In this document: piece after piece, positions 1 to 6,134 of the stretch
Numbering within the stretch: the first letter of the stretch is position 1
Layout of the letters: the number at the start of each line of letters is the position of its first letter
Source: Caldifarciminota bacterium
GTDB taxonomy: Bacteria; Hydrothermota; UBA3072; WFRC01
NCBI GenBank assembly: GCA_015486685.1
Contig: WFRC01000022.1
Span: forward strand, 1 to 9,166
Length of the DNA stretch: 9,166 bases
Direction of reading: 5' to 3'
Made by a program: the position numbers and the translations under genes
Notes under the pieces: model-generated
Seen by the model: the letters and a program-made list of their open reading frames with translations, nothing else
The model's database searches: none
What the model was told of the DNA's origin: nothing

Positions 1-3
1 GAT

Positions 4-34
4 GAGATTCTTCGACAATGGAGCAGAATGACAA
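4..34 (-). repeat. Short GTCATT...AATCTC repeat
   Basis: On the minus strand this 31-bp stretch opens TTGTCATTCTG and closes GAAGAATCTC. The second copy-like unit at 58-131 has the same kind of ends (TTGTCATTGCG ... CAATCTC) around a longer middle. I recognise this layout as a dispersed intergenic repeat seen in many bacterial genomes. The number of copies in this genome cannot be told from the window. Confidence 0.5.
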
Positions 35-57
35 CGGAGTAGAACCACCCATCCTGT

Positions 58-131
58 GAGATTGTTCATTCGCTACCGCTCATTCACGTCTCCGACTTCC
101 ACGCCTGCCTCTGGCAGGCTCGCAATGACAA
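58..131 (-). repeat. Longer GTCATT...AATCTC repeat with internal hairpin
   Basis: On the minus strand it opens TTGTCATTGCGAG and closes GAACAATCTC. Just inside the opening lies a perfect 7-bp GC-rich inverted repeat (103-109 with 113-119, three-base loop). The middle carries further short word repetition (GAATGAGCGGTAGCGAATGA on the minus strand). It resembles a REP-like extragenic palindromic element. Its 3' boundary overlaps the start of the 56-bp duplication by five bases. Confidence 0.5.
103..119. repeat. Perfect 7-bp inverted repeat (hairpin)
   Basis: GCCTGCC pairs with GGCAGGC across a TCT loop, so either strand can fold into a stable GC-rich hairpin. No T-tract follows on either strand, so it is not a standard intrinsic terminator. 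As part of a REP-like element it could still protect or stall the 3' end of an operon read-through transcript. That role is inference. Confidence 0.6.
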
Positions 132-182
132 CGACGCATTCACACGGAGAATGCACTCCATACTCCCAGATAAACTGAGAAG
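127..182. repeat. 56-bp perfect direct repeat, copy 1
   Basis: Identical base for base to 239-294 (offset 112 bp). It contains a perfect 6-bp inverted repeat, GCATTC (136-141) with GAATGC (149-154), around a 7-base loop, and ends AACTGAGAAG. The spacer between the copies holds a 7-bp word block. Confidence 0.95.
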
Positions 183-203
183 CAGGAAGTAAAAAATCGT
201 GAA

Positions 204-231
204 GCGTTAGGCGTAAAGCGTTAAGCGTAAA
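204..231 (+). repeat. 7-bp tandem words, GCGTTAA type (4 units)
   Basis: Four consecutive 7-mers in one phase, at 204, 211, 218 and 225, alternate between GCGTTAR and GCGTAAA. They are preceded by a lead-in (185-203) similar to 8866-8886 in the other flank, and followed by AGCAACAGA. The period is exact but the words are degenerate. Confidence 0.85.
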
Positions 232-238
232 AGCAACA

Positions 239-294
239 GACAACGACGCATTCACACGGAGAATGCACTCCATACTCCCAGATAAACTGAGAAG
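239..294. repeat. 56-bp perfect direct repeat, copy 2
   Basis: Exact duplicate of 127-182, with its inverted repeat at 248-253 and 261-266. Its terminal word AACTGAGAAG, here extended to AACTGAGAAGTAA at 285-297, appears again at 306-318, so the duplicated unit has a partial third copy. The lack of any mismatch, next to strongly degenerate words, points to a recent duplication or gene conversion. Confidence 0.95.
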
Positions 295-320
295 TAAGAA
301 GGAGGAACTGAGAAGTAAAC

Positions 321-348
321 ACGCTTACCGCTAACCGCTTTCCGCTTA
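321..348 (-). repeat. 7-bp tandem words in the opposite orientation (4 units)
   Basis: Four 7-mers start at 321, 328, 335 and 342 with plus-strand consensus CCGCTTA. Read on the minus strand they are TAAGCGG-type words, akin to the plus-strand words at 204-231, so the two blocks face each other across 232-320. The 15-mer TACCGCTAACCGCTT (326-340) recurs exactly at 8833-8847. Confidence 0.8.
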
Positions 349-399
349 ATAGAAATATTCCCTTTGTAATTTTGCATTTTTTGTCTTTCTCTTTTCTCC

Positions 400-427
400 A
401 TACCCTATACCCCATCCACTATACCTC
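400..427. repeat. 7-bp tandem words, ATACCCT type (4 units)
   Basis: Units start at 400, 407, 414 and 421. Three begin ATACC and one is ATCCACT. The pyrimidine-rich bases just before (from about 385) also step by seven. The word differs from the GCGTTAA family but keeps the same period. Confidence 0.7.
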
Positions 428-435
428 AATTTTTC

Positions 436-451
436 GCCATCGGCTGTCTCT
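436..451. repeat. GCCATCGGCTGTCTCT element, short form
   Basis: Matches 541-563 except that the latter carries exactly one extra 7-base unit (TTACGGC) and one substitution (GCC against GCT). This looks like unit gain or loss of a heptamer between two related copies. Confidence 0.65.
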
Positions 452-500
452 TCCGTTTTTCACGAATCACCACCACGAACACGTTTGTTAATTTTTTACT

Positions 501-532
501 CATCCACCCATTCACTCATCTACTCATTCACT
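501..532. repeat. 8-bp tandem words, CATTCACT type (4 units)
   Basis: Units start at 501, 509, 517 and 525. The second and fourth are identical (CATTCACT), and the first and third differ by a few bases. The period is eight, or four if read as AYYC, unlike the seven seen elsewhere in the flanks. The block is an imperfect microsatellite-like array. Confidence 0.75.
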
Positions 533-540
533 AATCTTTT

Positions 541-563
541 GCTATCGGCTTACGGCTGTCTCT
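541..563. repeat. GCTATCGGC(TTACGGC)TGTCTCT element, long form
   Basis: Long version of the element at 436-451. It contains the adjacent 7-mers TATCGGC (543) and TTACGGC (550). It lies immediately after the stop codon of the amidohydrolase gene, so it would form the start of that transcript's 3' tail. Confidence 0.65.
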
Positions 564-569
564 CTTATT

Positions 570-1706
570 CTACTTTGAAGCAAGTTTCGCAAGCAAAGCA
601 GCACCATAGGGCAAAACATCTTCATCAATGTTAAATTTCGGATGGTGCAGTGGATAAATAATACCCTTTTTTTCATTCCTCACCCCTATGAATGCAAATG
701 CACCTTTACGCTCTCTTAAATACCAGGCAAAATCCTCTCCTCCCATTATTGGATTCTTCATTATCTTGAATCTTAAAAATCCTTTACAGACATCCTTAAA
801 TTTCTCTACACCACCATTGCTATTTATCAAAATGGGATAACCAATTCTGTAATCCAACTCGTATTTTGCATTATACATCCCTGTAATGTGTTTCAAGAGC
901 CTTTTTATCATCCTGATAACCATTTTATGGGTGTTATCGCTAAGTGTTCTTACTGTGCCTTTCATATCTACATTTTCAGGGATTACATTGTATATATTCC
1001 CACCATTTATTGCACTGATTGTAATCACAACAGGAGACAAAGGTGAACTCAATCGTGAAATTATGGATTGCACAGCATTGACGAACAGGGATGAAATGTA
1101 TATAGGGTCAACTGCCTTATTTGGCGATGATGCATGCCCGCCTTTTCCAATAATTTTTATATCCATTTCATCAGCAGAAGCCATCATAATGCCTGCCCTG
1201 GTCTTTATTGTGCCTATGGGAATATCGGGGTCTACATGTATAGCATATATCTCATCAACCCCTTTCAATGCACCATCTTTAATCATTGACAGCGCTCCTC
1301 CTGGCAATTTTTCTTCCGACGGCTGGAATAAAAGCCTTATATTAGGTCCCCTTTTTATGCCTTTCAGAATTTTTGCTGCACCAAGAAGCATAGTTGTATG
1401 GGCATCATGCCCACAGGCATGCATTTTGCCGAAATTTTTAGATTTATAAGGAATATCATTCCCTTCCTGAATGGGCAAAGCATCAATATCTGCACGCAGA
1501 GCAATTCTCTTTGTTCCATCTCTTTTAATATCTGCTATTATACCCGTTTTCGCCGCTTCCCTGAATGGTATCTTTAATTCTCCCAATTTCTTTTTTATGA
1601 AATCAGATGTTTCGTATTCCTGATAACCCAGCTCAGGATACTGGTGAATATGCCTCCTGATTTTCACCATCCAATCTTTTATCTTTAATGCATCATTCAG
1701 GCTCAT
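570..1706 (-). CDS. M20-family metal-dependent amidohydrolase
   Basis: A 378-residue cytoplasmic protein with no signal peptide, of normal length for the M20D aminoacylase/hippurate hydrolase group, which cleaves N-acyl bonds of amino acids with two divalent metals. Visible signatures in order are RRHIHQYPELGYQEYETS (17-34), RADIDALP (71-78), the metal motif HACGHDAH (96-103, ligands C98 and H100), QPSEE (128-132, catalytic and metal glutamates), H157, the dimerisation-domain GKGGHASSP (187-195), and the C-terminal MGGEDFAW (321-328) and LHHPKF (353-358). All key residues are present, so it should be active. The substrate is unknown: N-acetyl-diaminopimelate, hippurate-like or auxin-conjugate-like amides are all possible. 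The ATG is preceded by AAAGGAG at 7 bases and overlaps the previous gene by 14 bp, making this the last gene of the operon. Confidence 0.95.
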   Translation of the reverse strand: MSLNDALKIKDWMVKIRRHIHQYPELGYQEYETSDFIKKKLGELKIPFREAAKTGIIADIKRDGTKRIALRADIDALPIQEGNDIPYKSKNFGKMHACGHDAHTTMLLGAAKILKGIKRGPNIRLLFQPSEEKLPGGALSMIKDGALKGVDEIYAIHVDPDIPIGTIKTRAGIMMASADEMDIKIIGKGGHASSPNKAVDPIYISSLFVNAVQSIISRLSSPLSPVVITISAINGGNIYNVIPENVDMKGTVRTLSDNTHKMVIRMIKRLLKHITGMYNAKYELDYRIGYPILINSNGGVEKFKDVCKGFLRFKIMKNPIMGGEDFAWYLRERKGAFAFIGVRNEKKGIIYPLHHPKFNIDEDVLPYGAALLAKLASK

Positions 1707-3258
1707 CCCACAACTCCTTTATTGCCTCCGGTATACAGTTTAATAAATCACCTGCAATCATAGAATATGCCGTTTTTTCTTTTGCACATATCTCTCCTGC
1801 CCTGCCATGTAAATACGCAGAAAGACCTGCAACACTGACATCGTCAAAATCTCTATTCTGGGCAAGAAATCCCGCAATCAAGCCTGTCAATACATCGCCT
1901 GTTCCCCCTGATGCCAGACCGCTTGTCCCCGTTATATTTACAATCACCCCATTTTTCGAACCAATTACTGTGGTAGCACTCTTCAACACAATTGTTACAT
2001 TATATTTATTTACAAAATCTTTAACTATCTCCAATGTATTCTTTTTTATCTCATCAATAGAAATTCCTGTAATCCTTGAAAATTCACCAAGATGCGGTGT
2101 AAGTATAACCCTATTCTTTAATTTTTTCAAAATATCCAGATGCCCCTCTAAATTATTTACGCCATCTGCATCTATGACAATAGGTTTATTATCGGGAATT
2201 TTACCCAGAAGTTCCATTTCAAATTTTTCCGTATCCTTACTTCTTGAAATACCCGGACCTATTGCAATCACATCCATATCGGGAATTACCCGCATTATAT
2301 CAGAAACACCCTCAGATATAAATCTACCTTCCCCTTTATCTTCCACAGGGACAGTAATAACCTCTGTGAGTTTCTCTTCAAGTATGGGATTTAACGATGA
2401 AGGGCAGGCAAGATATGAAAGCCCACAGCCTGCTATTAATGTTGATAACGAACTAAGCGTTGCTGCACCTGTATATCCCCGTGAACCTGCAATGATTAAA
2501 ACCTTACCATAGGTGCCCTTGTGACTATCTGGAATACGCCTCGGTATTATACTCCTTACAATATCCCTATCCATTGTAAAAAATGCAACATCTTCATCCG
2601 GAAGTATATCAAGGGGTATACCAATATCAATTACCTTTAAGTCTCCTATATATCCTCTACCCGGATAGAAGAAAAATCCCGATTTCGCAAATCCCATTGT
2701 TACGGTCAAATCGGCAGAAATGGCATCACCTTCCACTTCACCCGTTGCAGCATTTACCCCTGATGGGACATCTACGGAAACAATCAGGTTCGCATACTCA
2801 TTCATTGTCCCTACTACCTTTGCGACACTCCCCTTAATTTGTCCCTTAAAACCTGTTCCAAATATTGCGTCAATTACTATTTCCTTTTCTTCTATAAGTG
2901 CCTTAACTTCATCATTTGTAAGTTCATTGATACTATGTATATTTACCTTCATATTTTTTAAAACATCTAAATTTGTCTTTGCATCTCCTTTTATCTCCTT
3001 CTCAGGATAAAGAAGAATTACATCTATATAACTACCTTTATTATGCAATTTTCGGGCAATAGTAAAACCATCGCCCCCATTATTCCCCTTTCCTGCAACT
3101 ATAACCGCACTTTCTACGCGTCCTGAATCCAGAAAATCATAAATCTCTTTTACGGCACCCGTTGCAGCATTTTCCATAAGCACAATACCTGGAATACCCA
3201 GATTATGTATAGCAATGTTGTCAAGTTTTCTAATAGATTCCGGGGTTAAAACAATCAT
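1693..3258 (-). CDS. nnr: Bifunctional NAD(P)H-hydrate epimerase / ADP-dependent dehydratase
   Basis: A 521-residue two-domain metabolite-repair enzyme. The N-terminal YjeF_N epimerase domain (about 1-215) interconverts R- and S-NAD(P)HX and shows GKGNNGGDG (56-64), IDAIFGTGFKG (129-139) and VDVPSG (162-167). The C-terminal ribokinase-like dehydratase domain (about 235-515) uses ADP to turn S-NAD(P)HX back into NAD(P)H, and shows HKGTYGKVLIIAGS (246-259), IGPG (333-336), VIDADGVN (361-368), TPHLGEF (387-393) and GGTGDVLTG (451-459, catalytic D455). The length matches full fusion proteins of this family. The open frame extends to an ATG at 3324, but that would run 66 bases further into thyX. 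The chosen ATG at 3258 has an AGGAGG site and forms an ATGA overlap with the thyX stop. Repairing NADPH beside an NADPH-using enzyme is sensible context, but such linkage may be chance. Confidence 0.97.
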   Translation of the reverse strand: MIVLTPESIRKLDNIAIHNLGIPGIVLMENAATGAVKEIYDFLDSGRVESAVIVAGKGNNGGDGFTIARKLHNKGSYIDVILLYPEKEIKGDAKTNLDVLKNMKVNIHSINELTNDEVKALIEEKEIVIDAIFGTGFKGQIKGSVAKVVGTMNEYANLIVSVDVPSGVNAATGEVEGDAISADLTVTMGFAKSGFFFYPGRGYIGDLKVIDIGIPLDILPDEDVAFFTMDRDIVRSIIPRRIPDSHKGTYGKVLIIAGSRGYTGAATLSSLSTLIAGCGLSYLACPSSLNPILEEKLTEVITVPVEDKGEGRFISEGVSDIMRVIPDMDVIAIGPGISRSKDTEKFEMELLGKIPDNKPIVIDADGVNNLEGHLDILKKLKNRVILTPHLGEFSRITGISIDEIKKNTLEIVKDFVNKYNVTIVLKSATTVIGSKNGVIVNITGTSGLASGGTGDVLTGLIAGFLAQNRDFDDVSVAGLSAYLHGRAGEICAKEKTAYSMIAGDLLNCIPEAIKELWDEPE

Positions 3259-3923
3259 CTCTCCTCCTTTTTTGGCATAAGTCCGCAAGTTTCTTTTTCT
3301 GGACAATATCCTAATGTAATACATCTTGGCACAATAAATGAGGCAAGGAATTTAGACACTTTCTTTATTTCCCATTTTATATATGCAAAAAGTTGGCGTA
3401 TTTCCCATTGAGCCCTTGGACACAGTCTTAATGATGATGTGTGTAGAATTTCTCTATAGTTCATCGTCATTACAATATTGGTCTTCGCCGCATTTGGCAA
3501 AATATATCTTGCGTCTTCTTTTGGTATCCCTTTATCCATTAGCCCCTGGTATATCTCATATATCCTCTCAATCTCGTTCTCAAACATCCCTTTTGTTTCA
3601 TCACCTCTTTTTATAGTAGGAGGTATCACCACATCGGGTTTCATTTTGACATATCTCTGACTCTGCTGTGAATAACTTGCAAGTCTATGCCTTACAAGTT
3701 GATGTGTCAGCACCCTTGAAACCCCTGATATTGCAAATGTAAAAGAAATATGCTCAAGTATTGATAGATGCCCCATCTTGATAATTTCCCGAATGAGTTT
3801 CTCCATTTTCGCTTCATCATTTGTTTCTATTTTATCAGGAGGGACAGAAGAATAACAAGATTTTGCTGCCACATAAATCGTTTTCAAAGGGTCAGGTGTA
3901 TACGAAATTAGTTTTACCCTCAC
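3255..3923 (-). CDS. thyX: FAD-dependent thymidylate synthase ThyX
   Basis: A 222-residue flavoprotein that methylates dUMP to dTMP using methylenetetrahydrofolate and NADPH, leaving tetrahydrofolate. The diagnostic RHR-x7-S motif is at 78-88 (RHRLASYSQQS). The other family blocks EHISFTFAISGVSR (57-70), ARYILPNAAKTNIVMTMNYRE (138-158) and the RAQWEIRQL block (170-178) are intact. The C-terminal tail has spaced cysteines C201, C207 and C213, a pattern I recall from many longer ThyX proteins whose role is unclear to me. The start is GTG, with its TGA overlap to the crp-like gene (GTGA) and an AGGAG about ten bases upstream. This enzyme would make the dTMP for DNA synthesis. No thyA is visible, but the window is too small to exclude one. 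Confidence 0.98.
   Translation of the reverse strand: MRVKLISYTPDPLKTIYVAAKSCYSSVPPDKIETNDEAKMEKLIREIIKMGHLSILEHISFTFAISGVSRVLTHQLVRHRLASYSQQSQRYVKMKPDVVIPPTIKRGDETKGMFENEIERIYEIYQGLMDKGIPKEDARYILPNAAKTNIVMTMNYREILHTSSLRLCPRAQWEIRQLFAYIKWEIKKVSKFLASFIVPRCITLGYCPEKETCGLMPKKEER
3256..3270 (-). promoter_or_regulatory. Shine-Dalgarno and ATGA coupling site fixing the nnr start
   Basis: The minus strand reads AAAGGAGGAGAG directly before ATG (3258-3256). That ATG shares its last two bases with the thyX stop TGA (3257-3255). The strong site and four-base overlap select this start over the upstream in-frame ATG at 3324, and suggest that ribosomes ending thyX restart here. Confidence 0.85.
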
Positions 3924-4567
3924 CTCTCAAATTTCTCCTTTAACTGGATATAATCAAGATATTGTTCTAATAGGTCAAGCCTTTTTACGAAAACTTTATT
4001 CTCACTGATGTTTATAAGGCTTGTACGCACAAGCCTCGCTATAATCTCGTTTACCTTTCTTGTATCAAGCCCAATGGCATTGCCTATTTCCTCTGGATTG
4101 AAGTTTATTCCCGTATCAATTTCACCATCTTTATCCAGGCCCTGGGTCTTTGCTTTATTCAGTATATAGGTAGTCAATCGCCTTTCTTCATTCTTAATAA
4201 AAAGAAATTTTAACATATCATCGGTTTTTCTGAGTCTCTTTATCAAAGTCTCAATCACATATTGAATAAATGGGTTTTCTCTTGCCCGAGTCAAAAAAGC
4301 ATCTCTATCTACAATAATAAGTTTCGTTTTCTCTTCTGTTGCTGCTGATGCCGAGCGGAAACTGCCATCAAGCACAGACATCTCTCCAAAAAAATCACCT
4401 TCTTTTAAGACGGCAAGCACTTTCTCTCTTCCCCCTATCCTTTTTGTAATTTTCACTGAACCCGATTTTATCAAATACATCTCGTTTCCAGGTTCCCCCT
4501 CCTTAAAAATTATATCACCAGGCATCAATTCTTTTTCATACCCAAAGTTCTTCTCCTTATCTTCCAT
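3920..4567 (-). CDS. Crp/Fnr-family transcription regulator
   Basis: A 215-residue soluble DNA-binding protein. The N-terminal cyclic-nucleotide-binding beta-barrel (about 12-110) carries GDFFGEMSVLDGSFRSASA (57-75), in which G61-E62 and R71-S72 occupy the places that hold the ribose and phosphate in E. coli Crp. cAMP or a similar nucleotide is therefore a plausible ligand. No cysteine cluster for an Fnr-type iron-sulfur centre or haem ligand is evident. A linking helix (about 105-140) leads to a winged helix-turn-helix with NPEEIGNAIGLDTRKVNEIIARLV (157-180). The start ATG lies eight bases after the previous gene's stop TAG, and that stop is part of the AGGAGGA ribosome site. Its targets are unknown. 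It may control its own operon, but I found no convincing two-fold Crp-type site by the promoter. Confidence 0.93.
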   Translation of the reverse strand: MEDKEKNFGYEKELMPGDIIFKEGEPGNEMYLIKSGSVKITKRIGGREKVLAVLKEGDFFGEMSVLDGSFRSASAATEEKTKLIIVDRDAFLTRARENPFIQYVIETLIKRLRKTDDMLKFLFIKNEERRLTTYILNKAKTQGLDKDGEIDTGINFNPEEIGNAIGLDTRKVNEIIARLVRTSLINISENKVFVKRLDLLEQYLDYIQLKEKFER

Positions 4568-4575
4568 TTCTCCTC

Positions 4576-5292
4576 CTATTCTTTTCCTGCTTTTCTCCCA
4601 ACCACTAAAATTATTGTATCACCATAAGACACTTCTACACCAGCCATTGGAGATTGAAGCAAAACCATACTGTCTGAACCTGCCACATATCTAATATTGC
4701 CAATTATAAGTTCATATTTGCTTATGATGTCTTTTGCTTCATTAAAAGACAACCCAATAAGGTTAGGCATCAAAAATACATTTGTTTTTCCTTTACTAAC
4801 AAACACCTTTAACCTCGCACCTTCAACTATATCATCCCCCTCTGCAGGCGAAGAACTTATAACACAGCCTTCCTTAACATTATCAGAAGGTATCAGGATA
4901 AATACTCTATTAGTAATGCTCGCAATATCCAGTGCACCTTTTGCTTCTTCCTGCCTTAATCCCACAATATGTGGAATCTTTATCTTTTTTGGACCTTTGC
5001 TAACTGTGAGAAAAATTTTTCTACCTATTTTAACAGTACTCAATGCAGAAGGTTTTTGTGAAACTACCCTTCCTTTAGCTACATCTGAGGAAAAGACAGT
5101 GTCTGAAACAACAGATTTCAAAGAAAGTGAAGCAAGCAGGGAAGTAGCATCACTATATGTTAGATTCCTTAAATCTGGCACAGACACGACCTTCCCAAAC
5201 CTGACAATCTGGGGCATTAAGAAATAAAAGACAAGAAAACCTGCGACAAATGCTCCGAGAATCAACCCTGATGTAGTAAAAAATTTCTTCAC
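4576..5292 (-). CDS. Membrane-anchored PASTA-domain protein B
   Basis: A 238-residue protein with a short cytoplasmic N-terminus, one transmembrane helix (about 8-26) and three PASTA repeats outside the membrane (about 35-100, 103-168, 172-233). Each repeat opens with a V/I/MP-x-L/I-x-G/N-L/M type stretch and ends in VSKG or VVGRK. PASTA repeats are known for binding peptidoglycan or muropeptides and normally sit on serine/threonine kinases or penicillin-binding proteins. Here no kinase or transpeptidase domain is attached, so the role is probably sensing or scaffolding at the cell wall. The start is GTG and shares a base with the preceding stop (TAGTG), with AAGGA upstream. It is a tandem paralogue in architecture of the gene before it. 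Confidence 0.9.
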   Translation of the reverse strand: MKKFFTTSGLILGAFVAGFLVFYFLMPQIVRFGKVVSVPDLRNLTYSDATSLLASLSLKSVVSDTVFSSDVAKGRVVSQKPSALSTVKIGRKIFLTVSKGPKKIKIPHIVGLRQEEAKGALDIASITNRVFILIPSDNVKEGCVISSSPAEGDDIVEGARLKVFVSKGKTNVFLMPNLIGLSFNEAKDIISKYELIIGNIRYVAGSDSMVLLQSPMAGVEVSYGDTIILVVGRKAGKE

Positions 5293-6047
5293 TAATATCC
5301 TTCTTTATTTACTGTTACAGATACAGATGTTCCTTTTTTTACCCTGCTTCCAGAAAGGGGATGCTGAGCAATAATTACATCAAAATTATATTCAGTACTT
5401 GTCGTATAATGAGTACTTCCAAGTCTTAACCCTCTCCTCTGAAGTAAAATTCTCGCAGTCTCAACATCCTTATTTATCAATCGTGGGACAGTAACAAGTT
5501 GCGGTCCTTTACTCACAACTATATCTATCCTGAAGTTTTTTGGAACAGAAGAACCCGCATCAGGTGTAGTGGAAAGTACCACACCCTTACTCTCATTGGA
5601 AACCTTATAAGTTGCTTCTCCCGGAGTAAGTCCTTTATCTGCAAGTAAAACCTTTGCCTGAGATAATGTAAGCCCTATAATATCCGGGACGACAACATTT
5701 TCCACCTGGGGAGCAGGCGGTCCTTTACTAATAATCACCTTTACGAATGTTCCTTTTTCTACAACTGCCCCGGGAAACGGATTTTGGAACATAATTTTCC
5801 CCTCAGGAACAGTGGGGTCTTCTTTCTCTCCCTCTTTGATAAGCGATAAGCCCTTCGCATCCAGAAGCATTTTCGCAGTCTCTATGTCAACATTGCTAAG
5901 ATTTGGCACTTCAACCTTCTTGGGGCTTCTTGTAATTGGATGCTCCGTTGTAAAAAAATAAAAACCAAAACAGACAAGTCCAGAAACAATTAATGATGTG
6001 AAGAATGAAATCACAAATACCTTACTCCCACTTGTTTCATAATACAT
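5292..6047 (-). CDS. Membrane-anchored PASTA-domain protein A
   Basis: A 251-residue protein with one N-terminal membrane helix (about 9-33) and three extracytoplasmic PASTA repeats (about 44-109, 117-181, 184-248). Recognisable edges include VEVPNLSN (45-52), VVVPDIIGLTLSQAKVLLADKGL (118-140), VVSKGP (177-182) and VTVPRL (185-190). A proline-containing linker (110-116) separates repeats one and two. There is no kinase, transpeptidase or other catalytic domain. It is the first gene of the six-gene operon, with a full-strength AAGGAGGT ribosome site three bases before the ATG and a candidate promoter at 6076-6103. Its stop overlaps the next gene's GTG by one base. The pair likely arose by duplication and may act as partners, which is inference. 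Confidence 0.92.
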   Translation of the reverse strand: MYYETSGSKVFVISFFTSLIVSGLVCFGFYFFTTEHPITRSPKKVEVPNLSNVDIETAKMLLDAKGLSLIKEGEKEDPTVPEGKIMFQNPFPGAVVEKGTFVKVIISKGPPAPQVENVVVPDIIGLTLSQAKVLLADKGLTPGEATYKVSNESKGVVLSTTPDAGSSVPKNFRIDIVVSKGPQLVTVPRLINKDVETARILLQRRGLRLGSTHYTTSTEYNFDVIIAQHPLSGSRVKKGTSVSVTVNKEGY

Positions 6048-6050
6048 ATA

Positions 6051-6103
6051 ACCTCCTTATTTTTTCTTTTATTGGATAATAAAAAAAAAAAATCTATTTT
6101 CAA
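6051..6103 (-). promoter_or_regulatory. Candidate sigma70 promoter and strong RBS for the six-gene operon
   Basis: The minus strand shows TTGAAA (6103-6098), a 16-base spacer and TATTAT (6081-6076), followed by AAGGAGGT (6058-6051) three bases before the start codon. Most of the spacer is an unbroken T run, complementary to twelve A residues at 6081-6092 on the plus strand. Transcription would begin near 6069, giving a leader of about 20 bases. The hexamers are good but not perfect, and such AT-rich DNA yields chance matches. Confidence 0.6.
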
Positions 6104-6134
6104 GTTTTTTTTATATATTTGGCAAAAAAAATCC

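Larger units (their letters stand above)
1..569. other. Gene-free, repeat-rich region downstream of the operon
   Basis: No convincing gene is present. Two short open frames (73-273 and 221-415, minus strand) share the peptide stretch LLPASQFIWEYG / LLTSQFIWEYG only because the DNA under them is duplicated. Neither looks like a known protein. The region is a mosaic: GTCATT...AATCTC repeats (4-131), a perfect 56-bp duplication (127-182 and 239-294), 7-bp word blocks (204-231, 321-348, 400-427), an 8-bp word block (501-532) and a sequence pair differing by one 7-bp unit (436-451, 541-563). No clear intrinsic terminator follows the last operon gene, whose stop codon is at 572-570. Confidence 0.8.

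Noticed and set aside
1..350. CRISPR array suggested by the 56-bp repeats and short words
   Set aside because: There are only two full copies, the spacing is filled with further repeats instead of unique spacers, the word arrays have no spacers, and no cas gene is present.
73..415. Two short minus-strand ORFs sharing the peptide SQFIWEYGVHSPCECVV
   Set aside because: The shared peptide comes from the perfect 56-bp DNA duplication. There is no domain, no coding signal, and the frames overlap obvious repeats.
886..2512. Long plus-strand frames at 886-1449 and 1688-2512
   Set aside because: They lie antisense to the amidohydrolase and NAD(P)HX repair genes, which have complete family motifs. 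The antisense products resemble nothing and have no ribosome sites worth noting.
3259..3324. N-terminal extension of the NAD(P)HX repair protein to an upstream ATG
   Set aside because: The extra 22 basic residues are outside the family pattern and overlap the thyX 3' end. The inner ATG has a strong AGGAGG site and an ATGA junction.
4697..5227. Plus-strand frame of 176 residues
   Set aside because: It is antisense to PASTA protein B, whose three repeats are clear.
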